Source: Branchiostoma belcheri | Lineage: Eukaryota; Chordata; Leptocardii; Amphioxiformes; Branchiostomatidae | NCBI RefSeq assembly: GCF_001625305.1 | Contig: NW_017802836.1 | Span: forward strand, 508,439 to 572,438 | Reading direction: 5' to 3' | Length of the DNA stretch: 64,000 bases | Part shown: piece after piece, positions 25,543 through 36,100 of the stretch | How positions within the stretch are numbered: position 1 is the stretch's first letter | How the letters are laid out: the number at the start of each line of letters is the position of its first letter | The notes under the pieces: model-generated | The model's input: only the letters and a program-made list of their open reading frames with translations | What the model was told of the DNA's origin: nothing | The model's database searches: none | Program-made: the position numbers and the translations under genes

Positions 25543-27974
25543 GCACACACACACACACACACACATATTCACGCATTCACACACACACACACAGCCACTA
25601 AATACAAAGATACTTAGACGTACGCACTTGTTTCTATGTATAGTTGTAGAAGACCTTACGAAAGTCGTTGTACCTTTGTTGTGTAAATAAAGAATGGTGT
25701 ATAAAACAAACAAGCACGCCCAATCACACAATTATAACAAATAACAAGAATAGTATCGGAATAAAGAGAGAATAAAAAGAACAGCTTTGCAAAATCTGAT
25801 CGTGTATCGCCAACGTACCTGTCCGTAATCATCAAGACAGGACGTGAAGAAATGTTTGACTTTCCTCTCGAATGACGCGTCGGTGTCCCTCTGCACCGGC
25901 GACTCCAGTAGCAGCCGCAGTTTCTCCTCGTTCCTTTCCCGGATGTCGCTGAAAACCGTCCTGCCGTTAACCTAAAAATTTAAATCTTTTACCAATGGTA
26001 GAAATCGTTTATTTCAGTGCTGCAATGTTGCAGAATGTCAACATGTTGTTCTGCGATTCGGGAAAAACTACAGCCATAGACATAGAGGCCGACACCATTG
26101 AGCCCCTAGCCTGATTTTTCAGTTTGCAAACCTGTCAGCTGCAGGTTGCTTAATTTTTCCTCTGCGATACTGAAAATGTCTCTGCAAAGTGCAGACTGCA
26201 GGTGAGTATTTCTAATACGTACTGTTTACCTTTAAACTCAATCTCAAAATCACCTACCCCACTTGACATTATATATTAAGTCCCACTGCCATTGTATTAT
26301 CGTTATTTTATGTTGAAAGATTACATTTTCGTTATCGTATGTATAAGATTATAGATTTAAACACTTATTTCCCGTATTCTTGGAATGTAGCCATGGGCCG
26401 TAATGGCTTTTTATTTTCCCGCATTAAATCCCGCAAATTTTGTTGTGCTTATATCCATTTCATTACTTTGCTATATGCGAATAAACAAACAAACAAGCAA
26501 ACCTCCCAGGGGATGATGGGGTGGGACTTGATCCACCCTCCACAGGCGTACGAGTAGAAGTCTTCGCAGGGGTCAACCGACTTGTTCATGTTCTAGGTGG
26601 AAATGAGGGGATTTAAAATTCTGTCGTACAAACAATAAGAATGAATACATGAAGACCTTTATTGTGCATACAGACATACTTAGTCATAAGTACAGGTCAC
26701 AACAAATTTATATAATAGTTCGTATATACATGATGATGATATACATGTAAGTTTCGCATACACTTGATCATAATTAAACTAGCACTAGCACCATGTGAGT
26801 ACTATAGTCATCTGTGCACGTGATGGTGAAAAGGTAAGAAAAAGCAGACGTGTTTCAGAGGTTTGGCTAAGCTCACTCTTATTAACGTCCATCAAAGACA
26901 GGTAGAGTGGTTTATATATCGTTTATTGTACCCTTAAACTTAAGGGTCAACTACCGTATGGCTTTAACAATTTTGCTTTGCTGTACTTCCTTTAAACAAT
27001 GGTACGCGAGTTAAAACGTCGACTGCACTCAAATAAACGACACCAACGCCATAAAACTGTTGGGCCCAAAACAATCGAAAAGTAGCCCCGGTAGACATGT
27101 ACTTACAAACCTTCCCAGATTTCAAGCCAACACGCTTTAGATTTTACAAAAGTTATGGTCGGAAATTTAGGCAGTCTTCTTAGTACGTGACGTGATGATG
27201 ACTCTTCAAAATTTTGACAGTCAACATGTCAACGTACTGCCAGAGTTTTCGACATAAAAAGGGCACAGAACCTCTGTGGCATGTTTCGAACAGCCGAATT
27301 TCTTGTTCAAAGGACGTTTCAGCTAGTAGATATGAGTGTCGAAATTACAATTAAAGCTCTGGAGGCGTGGTGAGTTTTCAGATGTGCTCAAGTAGTTTTC
27401 CTAGACAGCAAATTGCGCATACGGAAATATTGCGATTCAGATAGACTTACTAGTAACATGTTAGAAGCAGGCTCTAGACAGCTGGTACATGTATCTTGAT
27501 CGCAGAACACTCGCGAACGTTTTAGCTTGTAGATTTGAGTGTCGAAATTACAATTAAAGCTTTAATAGGCGTCGTAACTTTTCAGACGTGCTCAAGTAGT
27601 TTTCCTATACAGCAAATTGCGCATACGGTAGCATTACTATTCAGACTTACCAGTAACATGTTAGATGCAGCATGCAAACAGTTGGCGTCGGTACAGGTGT
27701 CAGCCAGGACGGCCTGTGAAGACGACCCGGACGCTCCAATGCTGGCCGCCACTATAACCAGAATCAGTACCAAAACCAGAGCCACCAGCACAGCTCCTGA
27801 CAGCAGCACCTCTCGCCTGGTCCAGCCGTGGATCACTGGTAGTCGCCAGAACGGAGAGGACAACAGACCGGGTGCCGACTGGTTCGCTTCTTTCCCCTGC
27901 TCCACAGGTGGTGGAACGATGATGTCCACATCGCTGGGCTTCATGCCACCGTCCCCAACCTCAAGCGACGCCAT
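12712..27974 (-). CDS. Neprilysin/ECE-like M13 family membrane protein lacking catalytic residues (19 exons)
   Basis: Exons, 5' to 3': 27651-27974, 26503-26592, 25819-25971, 24573-24767, 22134-22202, 21553-21687, 21204-21290, 20392-20537, 19770-19992, 19032-19130, 18520-18597, 18039-18142, 17661-17719, 17484-17535, 16417-16621, 15866-15937, 15550-15648, 14392-14468, 12712-12811. All introns are GT-AG and phases agree, giving 788 residues (neprilysin 750, ECE-1 770). An in-frame TAG lies 15 nt before the ATG. Residues 1-55 are cytoplasmic and 56-80 a single hydrophobic anchor (type II topology). The ectodomain starts CTDANC, then [16 protein letters not shown] (M13 N-domain), [27 protein letters not shown] at the C-terminus. 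The zinc motif HExxH is replaced by REVIN (618-622), the third ligand region ENIAD by TAIAE (Thr684), the catalytic His by Ser750, and the NAFY substrate motif is lost. Active peptidase function is therefore unlikely; a binding or regulatory role is inference. Confidence 0.9.
12948..13123. mobile_element. MITE family A copy A6 with perfect 9-bp TSD
   Basis: Termini TAGCCTCTACCAGGCACCG and GCGGTGCCTGGTAGAGGCTA are flanked on both sides by GTATGTAGG. It lies in the last intron of the M13-like gene. Confidence 0.8.
13350..13600 (+). mobile_element. Possible non-LTR retrotransposon 3' end
   Basis: AT-rich segment ending CATTGTAATAAAGAAATAAAAA, the kind of A-rich tail left by a retroposed 3' end. 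A partial frame before it is not clearly recognisable. Low certainty. Confidence 0.3.
14530..14737. mobile_element. MITE family A copy A7 with 9-bp TSD
   Basis: About 100-bp arms pair almost perfectly (GGCCAAACTCCCTTGGCATG is present in both orientations). CAGGATGCT lies on both sides. It sits in the M13-like intron next to exon 18. Confidence 0.75.
14884..15045. mobile_element. MITE family B copy B2
   Basis: Ends CTCTCCAAGCAGAGGTTGGT and AGATCTGCTTGGAGATT, with internal ACCAATTTGATACTGTCTT typical of the family. Located in an M13-like intron. Confidence 0.6.
15172..15330 (+). mobile_element. LINE ORF2 C-terminal fragment
   Basis: The plus-strand frame reads [14 protein letters not shown] then a SLDS-type segment, the pattern that ends the reverse-transcriptase ORF of many CR1/Jockey-type non-LTR retrotransposons. 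It is a short isolated remnant opposite in strand to the host gene. Confidence 0.55.
15362..15435 (-). pseudogene. Decayed copy of the 3' part of M13-like exon 17
   Basis: This segment repeats 15531-15600 almost exactly: the sequence encoding LWNT...QAFFLAYAQ plus the donor and following intron bases. A one-base insertion (AGCTAAGTGACC against AGGCAGTGACC) breaks the frame and brings in a stop. No acceptor is present. Confidence 0.75.
16150..16330 (+). mobile_element. tRNA-derived SINE
   Basis: A-box-like GGTGGCGTAGCGGCAGGG and B-box CGGGTTCGAGTCC are followed by the body CCTTGGGAAAGGCACTTTAC...TTTCCTCACTTCGCTCAGGTG, shared with 22700-22900, 49845-49975 and 63165-63425. Confidence 0.65.
16417..16621 (-). 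CDS. M13-like exon 15: altered zinc-binding site
   Basis: This 68-codon exon corresponds to the exon region carrying HExxH in active M13 peptidases. The frame reads [20 protein letters not shown] and later DWWSEDT, aligning with the family's GxxIGHExxHxFDxxG...WW pattern. Both histidines are changed (to Arg618 and Asn622) while the glutamate between them is kept. Splice sites GACAG|A and CCG|GTAGGT are intact and no stop is present, so the exon looks functional as coding sequence. Confidence 0.85.
16951..17080. mobile_element. Small MITE with TACAACACGGTGTA termini
   Basis: TACAACACGGTGTA and TACACCGTGTTGTA are exact inverted termini around 100 bp of GC-rich sequence. It is one element in the M13-like intron between exons 14 and 15. 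A separate inverted pair, TTATGTCCTACC and GGTAGGACATAA, brackets 17088-17370 next to it. Confidence 0.6.
18421..18484. mobile_element. Solo end of a family A MITE
   Basis: Carries GATTTCTACTCTTTCCAG and a mutated terminus CTTGGTACAATGGTAGAGG. Only one arm remains. Confidence 0.45.
19325..19640. repeat. Minisatellite, about 8 units of 36-44 bp
   Basis: Each unit contains CCTGTCCTTGGTGCTGAACA followed by CCATCCACACACA and a variable spacer (ACATAAGAAAACACA, AATAGA or AACAGGCAAACACA). It lies in the M13-like intron between exons 9 and 10. The overlapping open frames it produces are a by-product of repetition. A family A fragment lies beside it at 19265-19311. Confidence 0.85.
20645..20760. repeat. 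GC-rich dispersed repeat (family J)
   Basis: Shares AGCTGCCGCCGCGCC...GTGCCTGCGAAGCTGG...TGTTACGCC...GGCGGTTAT.CCGGCTATAC with 36770-36900 in FBXL20. A truncated third copy is at 37140-37185. Internal complementary pieces suggest a folded RNA or DNA form. Confidence 0.55.
20767..20914. mobile_element. MITE family A copy A10
   Basis: Termini TAGCCTCTACCAGACTACGG and CCGAAGCCTGATAGAGGCTA. Located in the M13-like intron between exons 7 and 8. Confidence 0.65.
21724..21956. repeat. (GGAA)n followed by (GAAA)n microsatellite
   Basis: About 95 bp of GGAA repeats switch through a short interruption to about 75 bp of GAAA repeats. It sits just upstream of the exon 6 acceptor in the M13-like gene, so it is a length-variable purine/pyrimidine tract in that intron. 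Confidence 0.95.
21975..22075 (-). mobile_element. Retroelement 3' tail (family L), reverse orientation
   Basis: The segment GAAGACATTTATTGTACATAC...AAGTACAGGCCACAATAACAATAG...TATATACATGATCAAGCTAGCACTAG recurs at 26640-26800. An opposite-orientation relative at 37540-37650 ends CAATAAAGGTTTCAATTTC, pointing to a retroposon 3' end. Confidence 0.5.
22281..22475. mobile_element. MITE family A copy A11
   Basis: TAGCCTATACCAGGCTTCG and CGAAGCCTGGTAGAGGCTA termini; arms mismatched in the centre. In the M13-like intron between exons 4 and 5. Confidence 0.65.
22700..22900 (+). mobile_element. tRNA-derived SINE
   Basis: B-box GGGTTCGAATCCC followed by the shared body GTCCTTGGAAAAGGCACTTC...CTAGCTTCGGTTAGGGCC. 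A CA-rich tract follows to about 23040. Confidence 0.6.
23194..23958. mobile_element. 765-bp foldback element (family G)
   Basis: Left arm 23194-23568 and right arm 23592-23958 are near-perfect inverted repeats around a 23-bp spacer, with ends GGCCCACTTTACACACACCA and its complement. The palindrome AAGTCGACTT or close variants recur many times in each arm, as do TTTACACA words. No transposase is encoded. It lies in the M13-like intron between exons 4 and 5. Confidence 0.85.
24042..24174 (-). pseudogene. Decayed copy of the 3' half of M13-like exon 4
   Basis: It parallels 24566-24690: the intron donor side, then sequence equivalent to the part encoding the region from NMNTAVRK to SDRSKNIIS, with an insertion (about 24112-24145) that destroys the frame. 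It begins right after a family A-like fragment and is followed by a family N repeat. Confidence 0.7.
24318..24548. mobile_element. Hairpin MITE (family K)
   Basis: AAAGTTAAAACTTTTGATCC...AGAAATCTCTCAC and GTGAGAGATTTCT...GGATCAAACGTTTTAACTTT are inverted ends, and GTCTTCCTCAGTAGAC / GTCTACTGAGGAAGAC pair inside. It sits immediately downstream of exon 4's donor. Confidence 0.65.
24879..25470 (-). repeat. Tandem copies of the 5' part of M13-like exon 4
   Basis: Four extra copies, at about 24879, 25030, 25262 and 25405, of the exon 4 acceptor and first about 45 coding bases ([15 protein letters not shown]), each with neighbouring intron sequence. They lie upstream of the real exon. The first two are almost identical to the parent and the last two are eroded. 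They stop before the LGGW codons and run into CA repeats, so none can replace the exon. Separate (CA)n tracts lie at 25170-25260 and 25507-25590. Confidence 0.8.
26640..26800 (-). mobile_element. Retroelement 3' tail (family L)
   Basis: Second copy of the segment at 21975-22075 (CCTTTATTGTGCATACA...CATAAGTACAGGTCACAA...TATATACATGATGATG...AACTAGCACTAGCACC). In the first part of M13-like intron 1. Confidence 0.5.
27321..27490 (-). pseudogene. Duplicate of the 3' end of M13-like exon 1 with its donor
   Basis: About 170 bp is repeated with an offset of 203 bp relative to 27524-27690. The copy keeps an in-frame equivalent of the exon end, [14 protein letters not shown] against [16 protein letters not shown], with a clean 6-bp deletion, both cysteines kept, and an intact GTAAGT donor. 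There is no start codon or anchor segment upstream in the copy. Confidence 0.7.
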
Positions 27975-30128
27975 CGCGAGTTTCCAACTACACTGACGCG
28001 TCCAGTAGGTGGCAGAGGAGTCACTTGACTGGTGGAATAAATCTTTGCCGAGGTAAAACTAATTTGCTTAAAGGGGTGGTGGGTGCCACTCCGCGGCAGA
28101 ACACGCACTTTATTACCCGTGTGCTTAACTCGGTTTGCTTCCCAAATTTACGAGTTCCTACTAGTAACTCAAATAAACTACTGAACTCTGTTTTCTTGGC
28201 TTTGGTTCTAAGACTATAACTGTGTTTTCACTAACCTTTCTTGGACTTTCACCGACGATCCAAGTATAAGTGATTAAAACCAGAAGTACAAGTGTGGTGT
28301 GAAGCTGGACTTGGATTATGAACTATTTGGCATGTTGGCAAGTCAGCCAATATCAGGCTAACCCGCGTCATGGTTGAGTAGCGTTCAACCGACGGGCAGT
28401 TCACCAGCTAGGCAATAAGCCAATATGCCTGGATTTAACAATGGTTTTGGGAGGTACAATATTTGATTTTACAGCCGTAAAAATTTCATTAGGTTGGTGA
28501 AAGATTAAATAGTAAAGTTCTTTAAAGTGAAGCCAACATTTGAGTCTGTGGATATTGTTATGAACAAAGCCCTTAATAATATATGTAGCTACAGGCTAGT
28601 TGGGCTGCCCTGGTTGTATTGTACCAGCCGAACCAATAAATAAATAAAAAGAGCTTTACTATTCAATGTTAGATTTCAATTTGGAATTCCAAGTTCAAGT
28701 GTTATTTTGCTACAGTTAGCCTGAACAGCGCATTTGAGGCCTTTAAAAAATGCATGCTTTTTGAGCGAAATTTACCATCCCGTCATTCATAATACATATA
28801 CTAGTAACGTTAATGTACGGCAGCACGAACAAAGAACTTTACTGTTCAATATTAGATTTCAATTTGGAATCGAATGGTATACCGGGTGGTATAATGGTAT
28901 AACTCTAAGGTGTCTATCAGACACCCGAGCTTCTGACTAGAGTTCTGCTTTTCGTCGCAAAAGCGCCACCTACACTGACTACATGTAGCGGCGAGAAGCA
29001 GTACTCCAGTCAAAAGCTCTTTAATAGGGAGAAGCTTGTAAAACGTCCTTGTTCTGATAGACACCGTAAGGAAGGTTAAATTCTTTAATGGTTGTGAAAA
29101 AGACATTTGAATCTGCTTGGAGAGTATGACACACGCACATACACACACACACACACACATGACTATATATAAAGGGGGTTTAAATTTTAAACCTCCTTGC
29201 ACACACATACACTGTAACGTTAAGTACTGTGCACACGCACGCGCGCGCAAACACACAGTACACAGACAAAAAACATAACCTTGTCGGTTTAACGATTATA
29301 AATAATTTGAGGCCGTCAGTTGTCCGGTTTCCTCCCTAACTAGCCATGGGTTAGTGCCCTCCGGTCAGTCAGATCAGCTGGTAGGTTGAATACACCATCG
29401 CGTCACACACTGTGTTTTCAAAGGCCCCCGACCAACTCTATTTAGCTGCGTGATAACATCATGCCATCCGCTTTATTTCCAAACAGAGCCGTGGAAATCC
29501 CAAGGGGCTATTTTTGCGTAATCAGATCGTACATAAGATAATTGAAATTCCAAGAGAAGCAAGTAATTAAAAATACGACTACCTGTTACAATCATGGAAT
29601 GTTATTGGTTACCGTGCGTTACCGTGTCAAACTGGGAAATTAATTTGTACCATCAAGTCAGCATAATTTTTGTCATCCCTTTAAATTTGATCTAAAAAAA
29701 GTAATGGATTGATTTCATCAAGCTATGGATGATGAAAAAAAAAAAACAACAGAGGCATCCTGATACTAAAAATCAAATCTCCAAGCAGATCTTTTGGTGG
29801 CTGCAAAAGACAGTAACGTTATCATTGGGTATCGTATCCATTTGCGAGGCAGTTGCCATTTGCAACCCGTATGAAAAGAGAAGAATTAGTACAAAAAGCC
29901 CAATAAAAACGCATAAAACGCGTCAAAATTAAGCCAAAACCCAAACACCTGCTTGCAAAGCACAAAAAGTCACGTAGAGTTTAAAACCCCTCTCAGAATC
30001 ACCATGCAGATTGTTAGCAGACCTATGCGGCCGTGTAAATTCTGTCCCGTGTGGAGGGGAATGTTAGTGACTGTTAGATGCCGATCTTTTGCTTCCTCTG
30101 GACGTCAGGACAGTCCTAGGACACAATC
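27975..30128. promoter_or_regulatory. Divergent intergenic region between the M13-like gene and FBXL20
   Basis: The two genes start back to back about 2.15 kb apart, so this region holds both promoters and 5'UTRs. It also contains a family E element (28476-28666), a short CA tract near 29135-29158 and a family B element (29773-29958). No TATA box or specific site is claimed. Confidence 0.45.
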
Positions 30129-33100
30129 ATGATGATGAATGGGAGCGTAAGAAGTAGGAGCGAGGTAAGATCAAGCTCAAATCTGTCTGTTAAGCGTAGA
30201 TCTGCGTTTATAAGGGCTCCGATTCAGGCGAGCGCTGTTGTCAGCTGTCCCAGGCTAAGCTAAATGAAACCCTATCATGGCGATAGGGGTAGAAATATGT
30301 CCTGGGAGGTATTGTCTCAGCAAACCGCGACAAGGCAAGGCAAAAACGGTCTAACAAGGCTGTATTCTTCAGCGTTTTTGTAGCAGAAATGCTGCCAGAA
30401 TTGCTCGTGTTTTGATGTCAGTGGATCGCCCGCCGTTCTGTTGTTGTTATAGACGGAATAACCTCCCGTGCGAATTGTTATTGTCTAAGCAAGAGGGGCC
30501 CGGGGGTTCTTGTGCTGCAATGTTTGCGGTCGTCATGTGTTCCGACAAAACCGCTGACTTATGACGAAATTCGCCCCGTTTTCTGGACAAACTCGAAGAT
30601 GTCAGGCTCCCCATTTCTTCAGGATTCTCAGAGTAGAAGGAATAACTGTTCAGGAGAAATTATCACCTCTCAGAGAATGCAGAAAATGTCGTCTGCTGAG
30701 AAGAGTGTCCACCATGTTAATTTGTGCGGATCGGTGAATTGAACTTCCGTCCTTTCTTCTTCTCTTTCCTGTACAATACAGGTCTCCGAATACATGGAAG
30801 AGGAAAGCTTAATCTGCAAAAGGCTGCCGAAAGAGCTCATTTTGAGGTAATTTCATACCATTGTCCTGTAGTCAGCACTGTTTTTACCTGAAAATATTGC
30901 GTAATCATTATGGTCAGCACGGATAAAACCCGTGTTATTGTTTACCTCATTATGCAGTGTTGAATGTTTTTGTTCCTCCGCAGAATATTCTCGCATTTAG
31001 ACGTCGTGTCTCTGTGTCGGTGTGCTCAAGTTTCTAAGGTAAGTTTTTGGGTGAAATATTTCTCGATTTGTGCAATCAAGTGTGAAAATAAATATATGAC
31101 AACAGTTGCATAGTGCAAGTGGGGAGGGGGGCACCTAGGACCTTTGTTTACGTATGTGTACATAGGATAGCAGGGCTCAAAATACCACCTGTATATGCAG
31201 ATTAGTGCAGGTAAAATTGGAGCATTGCATACACCAAACCTGCAAATACATGCAGGTGTATGTAAAATTCTATATGCTGCATTGACAGTGTTACCACCTA
31301 TTGTACTTTTATAGTATAAATATTATTATGGCAATGGTTTCTTCATCTGTAAATAATTTCATCAGGTTGGTGAACGAATGAATAGCAAAGTTCTGTGACC
31401 ACAACCATTTACAGTGCACTGTGAACCAAGTAACAGTGCACTGTGAACTATGTAACACCTTTAGTGCACTATGCACCAAGTAACATCTAGCATCAGTGCA
31501 CAGTAAACCAGTCAGAATTGCCCTGATGAAGATGACAGACGGTCATCAAATCAACGGCTAGTGAAAAATAAATGGTTGTGATCAAAGAACTTTGCTAGGC
31601 AAATTCCATTTTTGTATGATGCATACTTCCTGACTTTTCATAGAGCATAGAACAAATGTACCTGTGCAATACCTGTACTGTGTTGTGAATACCACTTTGG
31701 TAGAATGCCCCATTTAAGGTAGTATTTGCATATTAAGAATGACATCCTGTCCATAGTTTTCGAATGTTGTGTCGGAAAAGATATCGTCTGCAACGGGCAA
31801 AATGCTGATGCAACATTGACCAAGCATCCAACGGAATCCATGAAAAATCCTGGTTTTGCGCAGGCACAGTACGTTCTGCCAATGTGCTTAGCTCAGTATA
31901 GAACAGACAATCTCAACAAGCTCTTAATTGTAAGGGTAGTGTAATTAAAAAGAGCCTTCCCGCGTCAAGTGACGCATAGGGCGGCGCCCATCTCCGGTCA
32001 TTAGCCCTGGGCCACACACACAGAAGTCACTACAGCAGGGGGCTAGTCCACTGGTAGTGCAATTACATATACTCAATGTTTTTTTCTTGCATCATTTGCC
32101 ATTTATACCAAAGTTTAGAAAGGTACTAGCCTCTACCAGGCTCCGCGGATCGCTGGAAAAATAGTAGAAATTGGCCGAAATAAAGGGAATAGTATACCAG
32201 AGAAGATCCAGCTGGCCATAGAAGCTCCAATTTGCGACCCACTGGACAGGTATACTATCCCTTTATTTCGGCCAATTTCTACTATTTTTCCAGCGATCCG
32301 CGGTGCCTGGTAGAGGCTAGAAAGGTACAAGAGTGGGAGCTTATTGCAGTATACTTAACGCCATTTCTCATATTTGATATTCTTCAGGCATGGAACATCC
32401 TTGCATTGGATGGGAGCAACTGGCAAAGAGTGGACTTGTTTGACTTCCAAGTAGACATAGAGGTGAGAAAACAGCACAAGTCTTACCTTACCAACTCAAA
32501 CAACCTGATGTCACCATGATTTCTCACTATTTATCATAAAAAAATCAGTGTCTGCACACATATGAAAATGATGCCGTTGTCACGGGCAGGAATCGGGCCA
32601 ATTCGTACCAGTTACAGTCACGTTAGACAAGTCCCTTAATACTTATGGCATGTCTATGGGGACTAAATTGGGACTGAGAAAAAAACCTTTACGGACAGAT
32701 GTAGAGGTTGTTGCTTAAGAAAGTTTAACTGTATTTCTATTCAGTTACATGTACTGTAGTAGCCTGGGTGTCAGCCTTTTTAGCTTTTGTCCACTCCCCA
32801 TGATTCACTACCTATCGTGGGGAGTGGACGGAAGCTGAAAAGGCCAACACTCTGGCTAGTAGTACTGTAGGTTATTTAGAGAAGAAACAGTCGTCTTTGT
32901 TTTCTTATGGTGGGACTTCAGGCAAACTAAGTACATTTTTGTTTCCTTCTGTGCAGAGTTCAGTAGTTGAACACCTGTCCAGAAGATGTGGCGGGTTCCT
33001 GAGACAACTGAGTCTGCGAGGGTGTCAGAGTGTACAGGACAGGGCACTAGAGTAAGTACAGCACTCAAGCTTACTTCCTTGGCAATGTTATCTTACAGAG

Positions 33101-36100
33101 CATATCAGCAGAATGTACTGCACCTGTGAGTGCTATCACCATATTAACAGGGCAATAGAGTAACATCTGTGTCCATAATATCACTACCTTGAGAAACAGT
33201 GTGCTTAAAGATATTTTTACTGCAACAGACTTTTGGTATGCACTCCTTCACGCATCAAATGTACATACCTAGGGTATGTTGCAGTAAAGCACACTATTTC
33301 TCAAGGTGGCGATATTATGAACCCTGGTGATATTATGGACACAGATGTTAACTACAACTCACAGGTTTCCTTACTACTATCACCTTACATTCTCGGCAAT
33401 GTTACCATGATACAGAGCATGTCAGCAGAATGTACTACACTTGTGTGCAACACAGATACAGGTTTCTGTGAGTACATCACTGTATTGCCAGGGTACTTAA
33501 GTGAGAACAATCCACAAGTTAAATTTCTTTACTGCTGTGGCCATACCTCTTCAACTGGACTCAAAATGCTTTATTCTGCATCATTCCACATTCAACTACA
33601 AATGTATGAACAGAGGACCACAGCTTGACATCCTGTCATAAGTACTGCATCCCTACACTGTAGTCGGGTGAGCAACAACAGCCAGGATTCAAACTCCCAA
33701 CCTCTTGGTTCAGGTCAGAGCCAGGGTCTCTGGACTATGCATGCTACTTAATACGTACTCTGCTTATTCACTGCAAGTAGTCTGAAATCTATATCTGAGT
33801 GTTCTCTTTCAGTCGTATCTCATGTTCTCTTTCAGACTTTTCGCCCAAAATTGCAGGAACATTCAAGAGCTCAGTCTTAACGGGTGTAAAAAGATAACCG
33901 ACTGGTAAGTAGTGTTCCTGCACCCGTATGTCACCCCTCTTGTCTTAATCATATCCCTTTTTTATGTTTTTTTTACAGAATATTTGCTCAGAATTGCAGA
34001 AACATAGAGAGCCTTTGTCTTGCTGGGTGCAAAAAGATTACCAATGGGTAAGTATTGGAGTTGTAGAGCAATTGTCCAACCAGATTAAAGAAATCTGTAA
34101 TAGATGTGGTTATCTTTTTTTTTTTTGAGATTAAAAAGAAACGCTTTGTCCCTAACTCTCTTGATTGATGCTTGTACCAGTAGTAGTCCAACCATGGTTA
34201 GGCCACACTTACTTAATTTTATGGATGACATCCATGCGCACATTGATTTTCGTCTGTTCTCAAAAAAACAAAAAAAAGATCACGTCCTCGGAGGCTCTGG
34301 CCTGGCTCTAGGCCTTGGTAGTCCATGGAAGTTAGCAACAATACGGAGCCGGTGGTAACTGTGGAGGACGGCACCCAGGCTGTCTAAGCTCCACACTCAA
34401 GAACTCAGTACATATACCTACAGTGCCGATTCATAAATTCCGCATAAAGCTAGCTTGTGCCCGCTTGTCGTATACGTCGCTATGTACAGCCAAATTCACA
34501 ATACCAGCTTTGTATTCCTGTGGTTTAGTAGCATTTTTATTTTTGGCCGGAATTTTTTTTATTCACCCGCACGCACTAGTTTTAGTGTCTTCAGAGGATG
34601 TTATTCATAAAATTAAGATGGTGTGGCCTTAGGAGTAGGTCGGGAGCAAGGTCTGCTGTGGTTGGCTGGTGTTTGGAAAGGTCGGTTACTGTTTGGATGC
34701 ACCAGACAAATGGGGTGTGGATGGAGGCTTGGCCATGGTTGGATGGTGTTTGGGAGTAGGTTAGAAGTATTCAGGGCGTGTTCGAGGATCAAATTTGAAT
34801 CAAATTAACTCAAATTTGATATCAAAATGTAGGCGTAGCCTAAATCTAGTCACACTGCACCCGAACTTAGCCAACCTTGGTTGGGAAAAGTTCTAAATGT
34901 GTGACAGGCTTTAGTGGGTTAAAGTAGCTGGTGGTAACCATTTTAATACAATCACATATTATATTATTCCATGTATCGTTGTTTTTTTTTTTAAACCCAG
35001 GACCTGTAACAGTCTGGGAAAGTTCTCCCACAAGTTGTTGTGGTTAGACCTGGGCTCATGTTCTCTCATCACTGACAATGCACTCAAGGCACTCAGGTAG
35101 GTGTTTTTTATTGGTTCACTTAGTAGAAGCAGTAAAGGATAAATTTCTTTAAAAAAAACATATTGTGAGGGCCATGTAACAGTATTAATGAATGCGCTTT
35201 ATTGCTCATGAATAAGGCAAAAGTAAAATTGCAGACTCTGAGATATCTTACTGGCACTACAACTATACAAACTCCAGAACTACGATATAAAGCTGTATGG
35301 CCATATGGAGCTTATAATACATGGTTTGTCTATTCCCATATAGAATACAACTTTTTATGTTCTATCCAATTGTCGAAAACTGTGAAACTTAATATATTAT
35401 CTTGTATGGAATTAAAGAAGATATTTCTCTTAATAGCCTTTCAGCAAAGACAGCACATTTTAGAAAATCAGCAGTTCTGAGGGTTTGATAATAAATCCCA
35501 CTTTTCTGGTTTTCTTCAGTGATGGCTGTCCCCTGTTGGAGTACCTGTCTATAGCATGGTGTGACCAAATCACAGAAAACGGAATAGAAGCTTTAGCAAG
35601 AGGGTGCAATAAATTACAAGTGCTCATAGCCAAAGGTTGCATATTGGTAAGTATTTTACATTCATTCTTTCTTTATTGCAGGTAAAAAAGCCATAATACA
35701 CAGTACATCATTAAAATAATACAAAACTCCAGAGACATGCAAATAATAGAGAAAAAAACCTAGTAGATACATAGTAAATTGTAAGTCTTTTGGAAGAAAG
35801 AGTTTCTGTAAAAGGCATCAGATCTTAGTAAGCAAATGATAATTTTCATTATATAAGTAAGTTTATTATGTTTACCTCATAACTGGTGCTGTAGCAGACA
35901 CGCTGTGTGTGGTGTTGGGTTACATTATGTGGCAAGTTGCAGAACAGAGCTGGAGGGGCTGGTCATAATAGTATGATGTATGAATGATTTTGAGTAAGAA
36001 TAAACAGAGCAGTAGTTTGTTAGGCTAGACCATGTGAAGGTAAACAATATGCAATATACTTTGCAACTGTTACCTTTCTAGTTCTTCATTTTTCTTCTTC

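Noticed and set aside
33233-33628. 131-codon plus-strand frame in the FBXL20 intron
   Set aside because: It begins inside a family C MITE, is opposed by the clear gene structure around it, and has no recognised domain.
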